Shown here: positions 1 through 9,179 of the stretch, piece after piece
How the letters are laid out: every line of letters starts with the position of its first letter
Position numbering within the stretch: position 1 is the stretch's first letter
NCBI RefSeq assembly: GCF_003596335.1
Contig: NZ_QZCH01000003.1
Coordinates: 165,821 to 229,820, forward strand
Length of the DNA stretch: 64,000 bases
DNA from: Motilimonas pumila
Lineage (GTDB): Bacteria > Pseudomonadota > Gammaproteobacteria > Enterobacterales > CBDFNC01
Reading direction: 5' to 3'
Program-made: the position numbers and the translations under genes
The notes under the pieces: model-generated
What the model was told of the DNA's origin: nothing
The model's database searches: none
The model's input: the letters and a program-made list of their open reading frames with translations, nothing else

Positions 1-48
1 CTAGAACAAAAAAATGCTGAGACAAGGCCTGTAAGTAAAACAAATTAA
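1..48 (+). CDS. mlaC: C-terminal end of MlaC (partial)
   Basis: Only the last 15 codons are present, reading LEQKNAETRPVSKTN and then TAA. The stop codon shares its last base with the ATG of the next gene (TAATG), which indicates translational coupling. In the Mla operon order the gene directly upstream of mlaB is mlaC, the periplasmic phospholipid carrier between the outer-membrane MlaA complex and the inner-membrane MlaFEDB ABC transporter. The assignment rests on gene order, because 15 residues are too few to identify a family. Confidence 0.55.
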   Translation, partial: LEQKNAETRPVSKTN

Positions 49-308
49 TGTTAACTATTAAATATAACACCAGCCGCTTACACTTATCCGGTTCGTTGAC
101 GCTACCCGAAGTAGAGAAACTCAAGCCAGAGCCCTACCAAGGGGTAAGGGCTATAGACTTGAGTCGCATCACTGATTTTGATTCAGCTGGCTTAGCTTGG
201 CTAGTGCATTACTTTGCTCCCTACAAAGTAGGCTTTAGTCATGCACCGAGTAGTTTGCTGACTTTGTCTCAGCTGTATGGCTTAGATGACTTGTTTTGCC
301 ACGGATAA
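48..308 (+). CDS. mlaB: MlaB, STAS-domain subunit of the Mla phospholipid transporter
   Basis: The 86-residue product is a single STAS domain: short beta strands, then IDLSRITDFDSAGLAWLVHY, whose D-S-A-G loop is the conserved STAS segment that serine-phosphorylated relatives also carry. MlaB is a cytoplasmic subunit that binds and stabilises the MlaF ATPase in the MlaFEDB complex, which moves phospholipids to maintain outer-membrane lipid asymmetry. Length matches small MlaB proteins (E. coli about 97 residues). It overlaps the preceding stop by one base and precedes ibaG and murA, the same order as in E. coli. No terminator is visible after it. Confidence 0.8.
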   Translation: MLTIKYNTSRLHLSGSLTLPEVEKLKPEPYQGVRAIDLSRITDFDSAGLAWLVHYFAPYKVGFSHAPSSLLTLSQLYGLDDLFCHG

Positions 309-482
309 AGTGGTGCGTCTAACAAAAAAAAGAATATTCGACTGATAGCGGTTTTAATTTTTCCCCAGAGGTGATAAAACAGCTGGCCTTAAAACGCGTT
401 GGGTTGCGGTTTATCAAATCGATGCCGTTCAAGCTTCAGTCGTGGTACACATTAAAATTTAGCAGTAAAACTAGGATTGAAG

Positions 483-740
483 ATGGATCCAAAAGAAATA
501 GAAGCAAAGCTATCAGCGGCTTTACCGTTAGAAGAGTGCTTTGTAAAAGGCGAGGGCAATCATTTTCAAGTGATTGCCGTTTCTGAAAGCTTTGCGGGTA
601 TGAGCAGAGTTAAGCAACAGCAAGCAATTTACGCACCGTTAACGGAAGAAATTGCAGCCAATACGATACACGCATTAAGCATTAAAGCCTTTACTCCTGA
701 GCAATGGCAAAAAGAAAAAATATTTAATCAGCCATCTTAA
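483..740 (+). CDS. ibaG: IbaG, BolA-family protein
   Basis: This 85-residue BolA-like protein matches E. coli IbaG (YrbA) closely, including the run GNHFQVIAVSESFAGMSRVK and the C-terminal HALSIKAFTPEQW. BolA-family proteins pair with monothiol glutaredoxins to handle iron-sulfur clusters; IbaG is linked to acid resistance and envelope homeostasis. An upstream in-frame TTG at 477 exists, but the ATG at 483 is preferred because an AGGA ribosome-binding site lies six bases before it. It sits 12 bases before murA and is probably cotranscribed. The 174 bases between mlaB and ibaG hold no recognisable gene. Confidence 0.92.
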   Translation: MDPKEIEAKLSAALPLEECFVKGEGNHFQVIAVSESFAGMSRVKQQQAIYAPLTEEIAANTIHALSIKAFTPEQWQKEKIFNQPS

Positions 741-2009
<1,269 letters not shown>

Positions 2010-2030
2010 GCTTCCCAAGCCAGCTCATGA

Positions 2031-2066
2031 AGCCGTTGAAGTTCACTTCGACGGCTTTTTCTTTTA
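2031..2066 (+). terminator. Intrinsic terminator after murA
   Basis: An 11-bp stem (AGCCGTTGAAG pairing with CTTCGACGGCT, one G-U pair) with a TTCA loop is followed by a T-rich run. It lies 21 bases after the murA stop and closes the upstream transcription unit. Confidence 0.88.
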
Positions 2067-2472
2067 TCCTTCAGTGTCGTATAAAGCTGGGATAGTTTAT
2101 ACCTAACAATAAGTCTCCTTAAAGCCTTCGACCTTTAGATTTAACTTGCTTTCTTATCCATAGTTTTAGTGGGACATTTTGCCGTTAAAGAGCGTCTAGA
2201 GTCAGCTTACTTTTTCACAAGAGAGGGAGCTCAACTGCTTTGTAATACGCTAGCAAGGATTCATTGTTTCCTCTATTTCGCAGCAATCACTTTAGCTAGT
2301 AAACAGCGCCAGACATTAATGAGTCATGCTTTTTCTGATATGAGGTATGGGCAGTTATGGCATTAAAAAAGGTCAATAATGCAGAGATAAAAAAGGCCTC
2401 AACAAAGTTGAGGCCTTTTTACGTATTAAGCAAAGGGTCTAAAGTACAGTTTTAGACCGCTTATACATCTCT
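2067..2472. other. Gene-poor gap between murA and the DUF1566 pair
   Basis: No convincing gene is seen here. The stretch holds an AT-rich exact inverted repeat at 2079-2102 (GTATAAA/TTTATAC around a 10-base spacer) and a 65-codon open frame (2169-2366, GTG start). That frame has no recognisable domain and no good ribosome-binding site, so it is not called as a gene. It ends at the terminator at 2389-2421. Decayed DNA or a small RNA cannot be excluded. Confidence 0.5.
2389..2421 (-). terminator. Terminator downstream of the DUF1566 pair (symmetrical)
   Basis: A perfect GGCCTCAAC/GTTGAGGCC stem with an AAA loop is flanked by A6 on the left and T5 on the right, so it can stop transcription in both directions. 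Its position 52 bases past the stop of the minus-strand DUF1566 gene makes it that operon's terminator. Confidence 0.85.
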
Positions 2473-3102
2473 TTATCGAGCGACTTTACAAACGTCTGGA
2501 ACGGGCCACTCGCCGCAACGAACAACACGGACCGAGTAACTGACCCTGGTTTGCGATTCAGGTTTGTGTGGACTCTCTAAACCCGTATTAAAGTCAATGA
2601 TACGTGAGGTTATATGGTCGTAATTATTCCCATCACCGCCTAGATCCGTATCAATAGAGCCGTTGTAAGGTGTACTAGAATAGTAATTTACAGGGTAAGT
2701 ATTAGGGAAAATAGATTGATTGATTGCAGGTGAATAACAGCTTCTATCGACAATAGAGTCAAGCTCTTTAATATTCGGCAGTCGCCAATCGTTGGCTGCA
2801 AATGCAGTACTTTCATTCGCTGTTTGAACCGCGATGAGTGCATCTTGCCAAGTTGCAAACGATGTTGGTTGACCACTACATACGTCTTTACCGTTTGCAC
2901 CAATAGACCATGTTTGGCCTAAGCTGCACACAGACCAAACAAGGCCACTTCGAATATCTTTAACCGTGCCATCGTCTAAACTGATGAAGTGACTGGTGGT
3001 ATAGTCTTTCTTTATTTGCGCATTACAAAATGTGTCTGCAGCAAGTAGATTATGACTGTTTAGTAGTGCTAAAGAGCATAAAATAATAGATAATTTTTTC
3101 AT
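2473..3102 (-). CDS. Exported DUF1566 (Lcl_C) protein
   Basis: The roughly 209-residue product has an N-terminal signal peptide (KKLSIILCSLALLNSHNLLAA) followed by one DUF1566/Lcl_C domain. The hallmarks are D-x-R-S-G-L-V-W near the start, DWRLPNIKELDSIVD in the middle, YYSST, and VSYSVRVVRCG near the end. Six cysteines suggest disulfides after export. The family occurs in surface and secreted proteins, but its biochemical role is not established. An ATG at 3108 is only one base after GGAG, so the second ATG (3102), seven bases from GGAG, is the likelier start. It lies five bases after the lipoprotein gene, so the two form an operon. Confidence 0.75.
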   Translation of the reverse strand: MKKLSIILCSLALLNSHNLLAADTFCNAQIKKDYTTSHFISLDDGTVKDIRSGLVWSVCSLGQTWSIGANGKDVCSGQPTSFATWQDALIAVQTANESTAFAANDWRLPNIKELDSIVDRSCYSPAINQSIFPNTYPVNYYSSTPYNGSIDTDLGGDGNNYDHITSRIIDFNTGLESPHKPESQTRVSYSVRVVRCGEWPVPDVCKVAR

Positions 3103-3113
3103 TTTCATACTCC

Positions 3114-4574
3114 TTAAGCTTCAGGCTCTGTGGTTGGTTCAGGTGCTGGTTCAGATGATGGCTCTGGCTCATTGTTATCTACCAGCGTTTTGTCATCACG
3201 ACGCACAATCATCACTTTGTTGTGTTCATTTTTGCTGCATTGCTGAAGGCGAGCCGTAGTGATATCAAAGCAAAGCGCGCTGCCAGGGCCGGCAGCAGCC
3301 GTTGTCGCCGTCCAATATAAGGCGTGACCTTCGAGATCAACTAAACAGCTATCGCCGGCACAGTCAAAGAAGGTTGGGTCTAGGATATCAGTGGAGCCAT
3401 TGGCTAAGTTTTGATAGTTGAAAATACTTCTAAATTGTTCAACGGTTGGAACCTGCCAGTCGGTAAAACCACAAGTGCCTTTTAGATTTGCTTCTTCAAC
3501 ATAGTCATTAGTAGAGCAATACCTATCACCGTCTCTCGCGATATTATCAAATGCGCAAATACTATTAGCTGCAGGTAGTGGAAGCCCAGGTAAAGCTCCA
3601 CCTTTTCCATCGCCTAATATCCAGCCGGGTTTGCCGCCATTTGTATTGTCGTTTATATCATGCCAAGGATAAGAGAAGTTAACGGCATTATCATTAGATA
3701 AGTCAGCTGCGGTCCAGTAGAATTCTCGGTTATCTTCTTCTCCTGGTGCTGGAGGTGGCTCATTGGTAGCAAGGTAGAGTTCATTATGACCACCTTTACG
3801 CTCCCATACCATGCCCGTCACTTCATCTTTAACACAGCGCCATTGTGTGGCTTGAGCGTTCAGCTCGTTACCGGCTGCATCAAGTTTTACATACCTAAAG
3901 CCTGCTTCACCAAGGTAGTAATCGCTGTTTAGGTCTAGCTCGTTAGGACTTTTATAATATGGCGCGCTCGCATCATTCACATTGACTACGTCTGAGCCAA
4001 AGTCCGCATCCTGGTTAGGGTGACTGGCTAATGAAGCCGTTGAATCATAGCTGAACTCGTCAGAGAAGGTCGTAATGCCTGTATCGTTTAATCGAACATC
4101 ACCTGAAATAATGAAGGTTTGGGTCGCTTCTTGACCGTCATCGTTTGAGAATTTGATGTTAAGTGTTCTGCCGCCACGAGGCTTGTTAGACTCGAATAAC
4201 GTCATATTTAAGTAGGCGACCTGTTGCCCTGGAGCAAAGCTCAGTACGTTATAATTATCCAGTTCAAAGTCTTCGCCTATGACCGCCGAGCCTGAAAGCT
4301 CCATATAAAAGTCTGCGGTGAATGAAGGCGGTAGATCTAGCGCATATTCAAATGGAATAGTCGCATTTCTTCTGTCTAGTTCTAGGATCTCCCCTGGGAT
4401 CATTAAGACGACTTCATTACTTGCCGGAGGGGTTGTTGGGCCACCGCTAGGGTTAGGCTCACCGGATGGGACAGGAGTAGTAGAGCCTCCGCCGCTTAGG
4501 TCTTTTGAACCACCGCCGCCACAGGCTGCAACCAGTATACTTGCAGTTAAAATTCCGATTTTACGCCAACACAT
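3114..4574 (-). CDS. DUF1566 lipoprotein with Calx-beta-like region
   Basis: The 486-residue product begins with a lipoprotein signal ending in LVAAC (Cys18), followed by GGGG and a Gly/Pro/Ser/Thr linker to about residue 52. Residues about 53-160 resemble a Calx-beta-type sandwich (IPFEYALDLPP, then GSAVIGEDFEL and LNIKFSNDDG). Residues about 175-460 form a DUF1566/Lcl_C domain, with TGMVWERKGGH, DWQVPTVEQFRSIFN and LYWTATT. A Pro/Glu-rich tail ends the protein. There is no Asp at +2, so outer-membrane sorting is expected. A strong GGAGG sits seven bases before the ATG. It is the first gene of the two-gene unit, possibly iron-regulated (see 4748-4766). Function is unknown; surface binding is only a guess. 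Confidence 0.75.
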   Translation of the reverse strand: MCWRKIGILTASILVAACGGGGSKDLSGGGSTTPVPSGEPNPSGGPTTPPASNEVVLMIPGEILELDRRNATIPFEYALDLPPSFTADFYMELSGSAVIGEDFELDNYNVLSFAPGQQVAYLNMTLFESNKPRGGRTLNIKFSNDDGQEATQTFIISGDVRLNDTGITTFSDEFSYDSTASLASHPNQDADFGSDVVNVNDASAPYYKSPNELDLNSDYYLGEAGFRYVKLDAAGNELNAQATQWRCVKDEVTGMVWERKGGHNELYLATNEPPPAPGEEDNREFYWTAADLSNDNAVNFSYPWHDINDNTNGGKPGWILGDGKGGALPGLPLPAANSICAFDNIARDGDRYCSTNDYVEEANLKGTCGFTDWQVPTVEQFRSIFNYQNLANGSTDILDPTFFDCAGDSCLVDLEGHALYWTATTAAAGPGSALCFDITTARLQQCSKNEHNKVMIVRRDDKTLVDNNEPEPSSEPAPEPTTEPEA

Positions 4575-4747
4575 TATGAGTCCTCCTTTAATGTGTTAAA
4601 TCCATGGTTAGACTTTCCAGATATAATTAGGTTGGCATGATAACGGTTGCATAAGTCTTTATAAAGCCCATTATTAGTACGAGGCTCGCAGAATGCTAAA
4701 AAATGATCTTTAAGGCTCACAGTTTTTAAAGGGTGGGGCTATGAAGT

Positions 4748-4766
4748 GATAATTATGAGAATTATC
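4748..4766 (-). promoter_or_regulatory. Candidate Fur box with overlapping promoter
   Basis: The 19 bases are an inverted repeat (GATAATT-5-AATTATC) matching the classical Fur box GATAATGATAATCATTATC at 15 of 19 positions. It overlaps the degS stop codon. On the minus strand TTGATA (inside the last degS codons) and CATAAT, 15 bases apart, could be -35 and -10 elements covered by the box. This would give the DUF1566 lipoprotein gene a leader of about 170 bases. The match is seen directly; promoter and regulator are inference. Confidence 0.45.
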
Positions 4767-5844
4767 TCCGTTTATCAAAATCTTCCACTTCAATAGCTAA
4801 TTCAACCTCTTCACCATCCCGTAACAGTTTTACTTGGATGACTTCACCTGGGCGAACCTCTGCCACTCTATCAAGCACGTCGGTGACGCCTTTCACGGGC
4901 TCTTGATTGATGGCGAGCATCACGTCAGAGGTTTTGACACCGGCTTGCGCCGCCGGGCCGCCTGGCACAACTTCAGTGATCATTATGCCACTTTGCGCTT
5001 CAATGCCCCAAAGTCGAGCCATCACAGGGTTAACAGGGCCGCCAACGACGCCAATAGAGCCTCGAATGACACGCCCATCACGTATTAAGCTGGTCATTAT
5101 TCGGCTAATAAGCTGCTGAGGGATGGCAAAGCTAATGCCATAACTTTCAGTGTCTTGGGTGATGTGATAAGCCGAAGTGTTAATTCCAACTAACTCTCCT
5201 CGGCTATTGACAAGGGCGCCGCCTGAATTGCCTCGGTTGATTGCCGCATCGGTTTGCAAGAAATCTTGCCTACCAGTAGAACTGATGCCGGAACGACCCG
5301 TCGCACTAATAATGCCTTGAGTAACGGTTTGACCTATGTTGTATGGGTTGCCAATGGCGAGCACTATGTCACCTACATTTGGCAGGTAAGAGGGGTTTTG
5401 TGGGATCACGGGTAAATTGCTTGCATCAATTTGTAATACGGCTAAATCGGTAACAGCATCGCCGCCAACCATATTGGCAGTGAGTAATCGACCATCTTGT
5501 AGTGCCACTAAGACTTGGTCTGCCTGCTCGATCACATGCAGGTTAGTGAGCACATAGCCTTTATCACTCATGATGATGCCTGAACCAAGGCCGTTAGGTC
5601 TCAACTCAGGTTGACTGTTAATGTTAGAACGTTGGTAGGTTTGCGAATAAATATTGACTACAGCCGGCGCAGCGCGGCGAACCGCGGAGCTGTAACTGGC
5701 AACTTGGCCGCTATAACTTTCGATTTGCTCGGCGAATGGTAGCTCTTGATTATTTCGCAGCGGCGGAAAAAAAATCAGTAAAAATACGGCGAATAATAAA
5801 CCGATAGCAACAGACTTTAAGATATAACGCAGAGCTGATGGCAT
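4762..5844 (-). CDS. degS: DegS, site-1 protease of the sigma-E stress pathway
   Basis: DegS is an inner-membrane-anchored periplasmic serine protease. When its PDZ domain binds exposed C-termini of misfolded porins it cuts RseA and starts sigma-E release. The 360-residue product (E. coli 355) has one N-terminal membrane segment (about residues 11-28), a trypsin-like domain with the triad His103, Asp133 and Ser207 (GNSGGA), and a single PDZ domain from about residue 255. It lies downstream of degQ but is separated from it by a terminator, so it may have its own promoter in the 105-base gap or depend on read-through. Confidence 0.95.
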   Translation of the reverse strand: MPSALRYILKSVAIGLLFAVFLLIFFPPLRNNQELPFAEQIESYSGQVASYSSAVRRAAPAVVNIYSQTYQRSNINSQPELRPNGLGSGIIMSDKGYVLTNLHVIEQADQVLVALQDGRLLTANMVGGDAVTDLAVLQIDASNLPVIPQNPSYLPNVGDIVLAIGNPYNIGQTVTQGIISATGRSGISSTGRQDFLQTDAAINRGNSGGALVNSRGELVGINTSAYHITQDTESYGISFAIPQQLISRIMTSLIRDGRVIRGSIGVVGGPVNPVMARLWGIEAQSGIMITEVVPGGPAAQAGVKTSDVMLAINQEPVKGVTDVLDRVAEVRPGEVIQVKLLRDGEEVELAIEVEDFDKRR

Positions 5845-5893
5845 GAAATTGTGCGAGTTATGTTTAGTGTCATGAAGAATAGCAAAAAAGCGT

Positions 5894-5922
5894 TAAAAAA
5901 AAACGCCTCACGGGAGGCGTTT
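5894..5922 (-). terminator. Terminator between degQ and degS
   Basis: A 9-bp perfect stem (AAACGCCTC/GAGGCGTTT) with a four-base loop is preceded on the plus strand by a run of A, which is a U-tract on the minus strand. It stops transcription leaving degQ. Confidence 0.85.
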
Positions 5923-5949
5923 TACCACAGTGTGCGATTTATCTAGGAT

Positions 5950-7308
5950 TTAGCGCAGTACTCGGTATAAAGAAGTATTACCACGCTTGATATTCAGCGC
6001 TAGCACCGAGGGCTCTGATTCAATAACCTTGCGTAAGTCAGCGATATCTTTAGTGCGACTTCGGTTAATGCCTAAAATAATATCCCCTTGTTCAAGGCCT
6101 GCCATTTCTGCTGGGCTGCCAGGCTGCACTTCAGCAACCATAACCCCGGGTGTTTTAGCGTTTGCTGGCGTGCTGCTCAGTGTGGCGCCTTCTAATGCGG
6201 GGTGGATAGCTTGAGCTTTGATTTTAGTATCTTTAGCTTCGCTCAGGGTCACGTCAAAAGCTTGCTCTTTGCCGTCTCTTACCACTGTCACAGCAATTGT
6301 TTTGCCTGCACCTAAGGTGGCAATTTTGGCTCTTAGCTCACTGAAAGAACGTATTTTCTTATTGCCCAGCTTAACAATAATATCGCCGGCCTCTAAACCG
6401 GCTTTTTCAGCGGCAGAGTCAGGCATTACTTGATTGACAAATGCGCCGTGTTGCGTGTCATAACCAAATGCATCTGCTAGCTCAGGCGTTAATTCGCCGC
6501 CGGTTACCCCTAATAACCCTCGGCGTACACCACCAAACTCCAATATTTGTGCTGTGAGGTTATTCACCATATTAGATGGAATGGCAAAGCCGATGCCGAT
6601 ATTGCCGCCGTTAGGGCCAAGTATCGCGGTATTAATTCCTATTAACTCACCATTGAGGTTAATTAACGCGCCGCCAGAGTTTCCGCTGTTAATGGCTGCG
6701 TCGGTTTGAATAAAGTTTTCGTAATTCTCAATATTTAAGCCACTGCGGCCAAGCGCACTGACGATGCCTGAAGTGACGGTTTGCCCTAAACCAAAAGGGT
6801 TGCCTATGGCAATAGTAAAGTCACCCACTCTAAGTTGGTCAGAGTCTGCAAACTCTATGGCTTTCAGGTTTTTACCTTTAATTTGCAGCAGCGCAATATC
6901 GGTTTGTTTGTCCTCGCCAATTTTGGTAGCAATGTATTCTTTGCCATTTTTTAAGGTGACTTTGATTTCATCGGCTTGGTGGATCACGTGGTAGTTAGTG
7001 ATCACATACCCCTTATCAGCGTCAATGATGACGCCTGAGCCCAGTCCACGAAATGGTTGGCTTGACTGCTGTTGCGGCGCTTGGTCGAAGAAAAAGCGGA
7101 AAGCTTCAGGAACTTGCTGCTCAGGAACCTTGGTCCCCGCAACTGAAATATTGACCACAGCGTCCGAGACAGACTGCAAAATAGGCGCCAGACTAGGCAG
7201 CTCTTTATCACCCACTTGACTCGGAAACGCAGCTTGAACTGGCAGGCTAGCAAGGCCAAGTGCCGTTGATAATGCAATGGCACTAAAAATAGAGACGCTT
7301 TTTTTCAT
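5950..7308 (-). CDS. degQ: DegQ/DegP-type periplasmic protease-chaperone
   Basis: This HtrA-family protease degrades or holds misfolded periplasmic proteins. The 452-residue product matches DegQ length (E. coli 455). It has a cleavable signal peptide ending near PVQAAFP (about residue 27), a protease domain with His107, Asp137 and Ser211 (GNSGGA), and two PDZ domains (about residues 255-345 and 365-450). The long Q-linker typical of DegP is short here. It is first in the degQ-degS pair and stands divergent-free behind zapG, the order zapG-degQ-degS also seen in E. coli. No sigma-E promoter was recognised upstream. Confidence 0.94.
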   Translation of the reverse strand: MKKSVSIFSAIALSTALGLASLPVQAAFPSQVGDKELPSLAPILQSVSDAVVNISVAGTKVPEQQVPEAFRFFFDQAPQQQSSQPFRGLGSGVIIDADKGYVITNYHVIHQADEIKVTLKNGKEYIATKIGEDKQTDIALLQIKGKNLKAIEFADSDQLRVGDFTIAIGNPFGLGQTVTSGIVSALGRSGLNIENYENFIQTDAAINSGNSGGALINLNGELIGINTAILGPNGGNIGIGFAIPSNMVNNLTAQILEFGGVRRGLLGVTGGELTPELADAFGYDTQHGAFVNQVMPDSAAEKAGLEAGDIIVKLGNKKIRSFSELRAKIATLGAGKTIAVTVVRDGKEQAFDVTLSEAKDTKIKAQAIHPALEGATLSSTPANAKTPGVMVAEVQPGSPAEMAGLEQGDIILGINRSRTKDIADLRKVIESEPSVLALNIKRGNTSLYRVLR

Positions 7309-7410
7309 TGATTAACATTCCTAAAATCAGACACAAAGCCATAATGACTCATAACAGTATAGAAAGGATTGCCCTTTTACAGAGCTTTACCTTGTTTGAC
7401 GTAGGCTTAA

Positions 7411-7914
7411 TTAGCTTTGCGCAGATGTGCACTTTGGCTCTTGCTGCGCTTCATCCAATACTGTTGGTTGCGACATATCTATGGTTGCTTCTTCGTCTGC
7501 TTTAGAAGAGGTTGACGTTTGATGAGGCGTTTCTGTTGCGAAGGCGTTTACATCAGGGCGCTGCGCTTTTAATAGCAGGGCACTGGCTTCGGCTTCAGGC
7601 AATAGTTGATGCGCGGTGTCAGACATATGCTGATACACGTCTTGATACTGCTTAGCCATCTCAGCCATTAATTCTGCGGACTTGGTAAAGTGTTGTGAGA
7701 CATGGCTTTGATATTCTTGCTGGTCGCCCTCTTGCTGATGATGTGTTTGTTTAAGTTTGTCGATTTCTTGTTTATATTGTTCGCATTCGCGCTGGTGAGT
7801 TTGCACCAAGGCTTCGCGCTCAACTTGAAAGCGACGTTGGCTGGTTTTTTTGCCAATAAAAAATGCAGCAATAACAAGGATGATGGCGAGGCTAATAACG
7901 GCATAAATAATCAT
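7411..7914 (-). CDS. zapG: ZapG (YhcB, DUF1043), envelope/division factor
   Basis: The 167-residue product has one N-terminal membrane segment (about residues 4-20), then a long Gln/Glu/Lys-rich coiled coil (about 28-110) and a low-complexity polar tail. This is the DUF1043/YhcB layout. The protein is linked to coordination of cell division with envelope synthesis in E. coli. It is preceded by AGGAG and transcribed away from zapE. The degQ gene follows 102 bases later on the same strand, and no terminator was identified between them. The family call rests on layout and conserved neighbourhood more than on a catalytic motif. Confidence 0.82.
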   Translation of the reverse strand: MIIYAVISLAIILVIAAFFIGKKTSQRRFQVEREALVQTHQRECEQYKQEIDKLKQTHHQQEGDQQEYQSHVSQHFTKSAELMAEMAKQYQDVYQHMSDTAHQLLPEAEASALLLKAQRPDVNAFATETPHQTSTSSKADEEATIDMSQPTVLDEAQQEPKCTSAQS

Positions 7915-7991
7915 GGTGTGCTCCTACTTAAGGCAACAAAAATAAACGACACTGAAACAGATTGTTCAGGACAAGGATATAAATAAAGCCT

Positions 7992-9098
7992 GTGACTCCA
8001 TTAAACAAGTACCAACAAGATTTAAAATCTGATGATTTTCACTATGACGCGGCGCAAGAGCAGGCGGTCATTGCGTTAAATCGTCTTTATCAAGACTTAA
8101 CCAAGCCAGCCCCGGCTCCGGCAAAAAAGTCTTGGCTGGATAACCTAAAGGCAAAGTTTTCTGAACCTGAGCCGGTAGAGCCGATTCAAGGTCTCTATTT
8201 TTGGGGCGGGGTAGGCCGAGGTAAAACGTATCTTGTGGATACCTTTTTTGACTGCTTACCGTTTGAGCAAAAAATGCGGGTTCACTTTCACCGGTTTATG
8301 CATCGTATTCATCATGAGCTAGGTGAGTTAAAGCAGCAAGAAGATCCCTTGTTGATCATTGCAGCGAATCTAGCGAAAGAAGCAAGGGTGATTTGCTTTG
8401 ACGAGTTTTTTGTTTCAGATATCACTGATGCTATGTTGCTGGGGACGTTATTTGAAGCGTTATTTGCCCACGGCGTTGTGCTTGTGGCCACGTCTAACAT
8501 AGTGCCTGATGAGCTATATCGTAATGGCTTACAGCGAGAGCGTTTTATTCCGGCGATAAAACTTATTAATCGTCATTGTGACATTATTAACGTCGATAGC
8601 GGCATTGATTACCGGCTACGAACCTTAACCCAAGCAGAGATTTACCATCATCCCCTAGACGAGAAAGCCAAGCAAAACCTTAAGCAGTATTTCCAGCAAT
8701 TATCCACTGAGCCACGCCGTTACGGTCATGATATCGAAGTTTTAAATCGTGCCATTCCAACCTTAGGTGAGGCCGAAGGCGTTTTATATATCGACTTCTC
8801 CGCTTTGTGTGAAAGCGCCCGCAGTCAAGTTGATTACATTGAAATGTCTAAGCTATACCACAGCGTGCTACTGGCTAATGTTAAACCCATGGGAAATACC
8901 ACGGATGATGTAGCCCGCCGTTTTATAGCCATGGTAGATGAATTTTATGAACGCCACGTAGCGCTTATTATCTCTGCTGATGTCGCAATGGACGCACTTT
9001 ACACTCAAGGCCGATTAACGTTTGAATTCAAACGTTGCTTGTCTCGCCTGCAAGAAATGCAAAGCCATGAATACCTAGCGAAAGAGCATTTACCATAA
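7992..9098 (+). CDS. zapE: ZapE, AFG1-like ATPase of the division ring
   Basis: This 368-residue AFG1/LACE1-type ATPase contains a Walker A at residues about 72-79 (GGVGRGKT), a Walker B-like VICFDEFFVSD, and a sensor segment VLVATSNIVPDELY. ZapE interacts with FtsZ and affects Z-ring stability at low oxygen or high temperature. Start is the GTG at 7992, giving MTPLNKYQQDL, which aligns with other ZapE N-termini. The ribosome-binding site is weak (AAGGA about 14 bases upstream). It is divergent from zapG and upstream of rplM, the same context as E. coli. Confidence 0.93.
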   Translation: MTPLNKYQQDLKSDDFHYDAAQEQAVIALNRLYQDLTKPAPAPAKKSWLDNLKAKFSEPEPVEPIQGLYFWGGVGRGKTYLVDTFFDCLPFEQKMRVHFHRFMHRIHHELGELKQQEDPLLIIAANLAKEARVICFDEFFVSDITDAMLLGTLFEALFAHGVVLVATSNIVPDELYRNGLQRERFIPAIKLINRHCDIINVDSGIDYRLRTLTQAEIYHHPLDEKAKQNLKQYFQQLSTEPRRYGHDIEVLNRAIPTLGEAEGVLYIDFSALCESARSQVDYIEMSKLYHSVLLANVKPMGNTTDDVARRFIAMVDEFYERHVALIISADVAMDALYTQGRLTFEFKRCLSRLQEMQSHEYLAKEHLP

Positions 9099-9128
9099 GC
9101 AGTTGCAGGTTTGAAGATAACGTTTGAA

Positions 9129-9152
9129 AAAGCACCAGAAAAAGGGTGCTTT
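9129..9152 (+). terminator. Weak hairpin after zapE
   Basis: An 8-bp stem (AAAGCACC/GGTGCTTT) with an 8-base loop lies 30 bases after zapE. Only three Ts follow directly, so termination may be partial. It immediately precedes the rplM promoter region. Confidence 0.45.
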
Positions 9153-9174
9153 CTGATATCCTTTTCCGTATAAT
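9146..9174 (+). promoter_or_regulatory. Promoter of rplM-rpsI
   Basis: A consensus -10 TATAAT stands at 9169-9174. A recognisable -35 is lacking at the expected place. The position, about 145 bases before rplM, gives a long leader, as is usual for this ribosomal protein operon. Confidence 0.5.
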
Positions 9175-9179
9175 CTTGC

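Noticed and set aside
371..586. Open frame of 71 codons overlapping ibaG
   Set aside because: It overlaps the well-supported ibaG in another frame, has basic low-information sequence and no family features.
2169..2366. 65-codon frame with GTG start in the murA-DUF1566 gap
   Set aside because: There is no convincing ribosome-binding site, domain or partner gene. It may be chance or decayed DNA.
4318..4599. 93-codon plus-strand frame opposite the DUF1566 lipoprotein
   Set aside because: It is a shadow of the repetitive Gly/Pro/Ser codons of the lipoprotein linker on the other strand.
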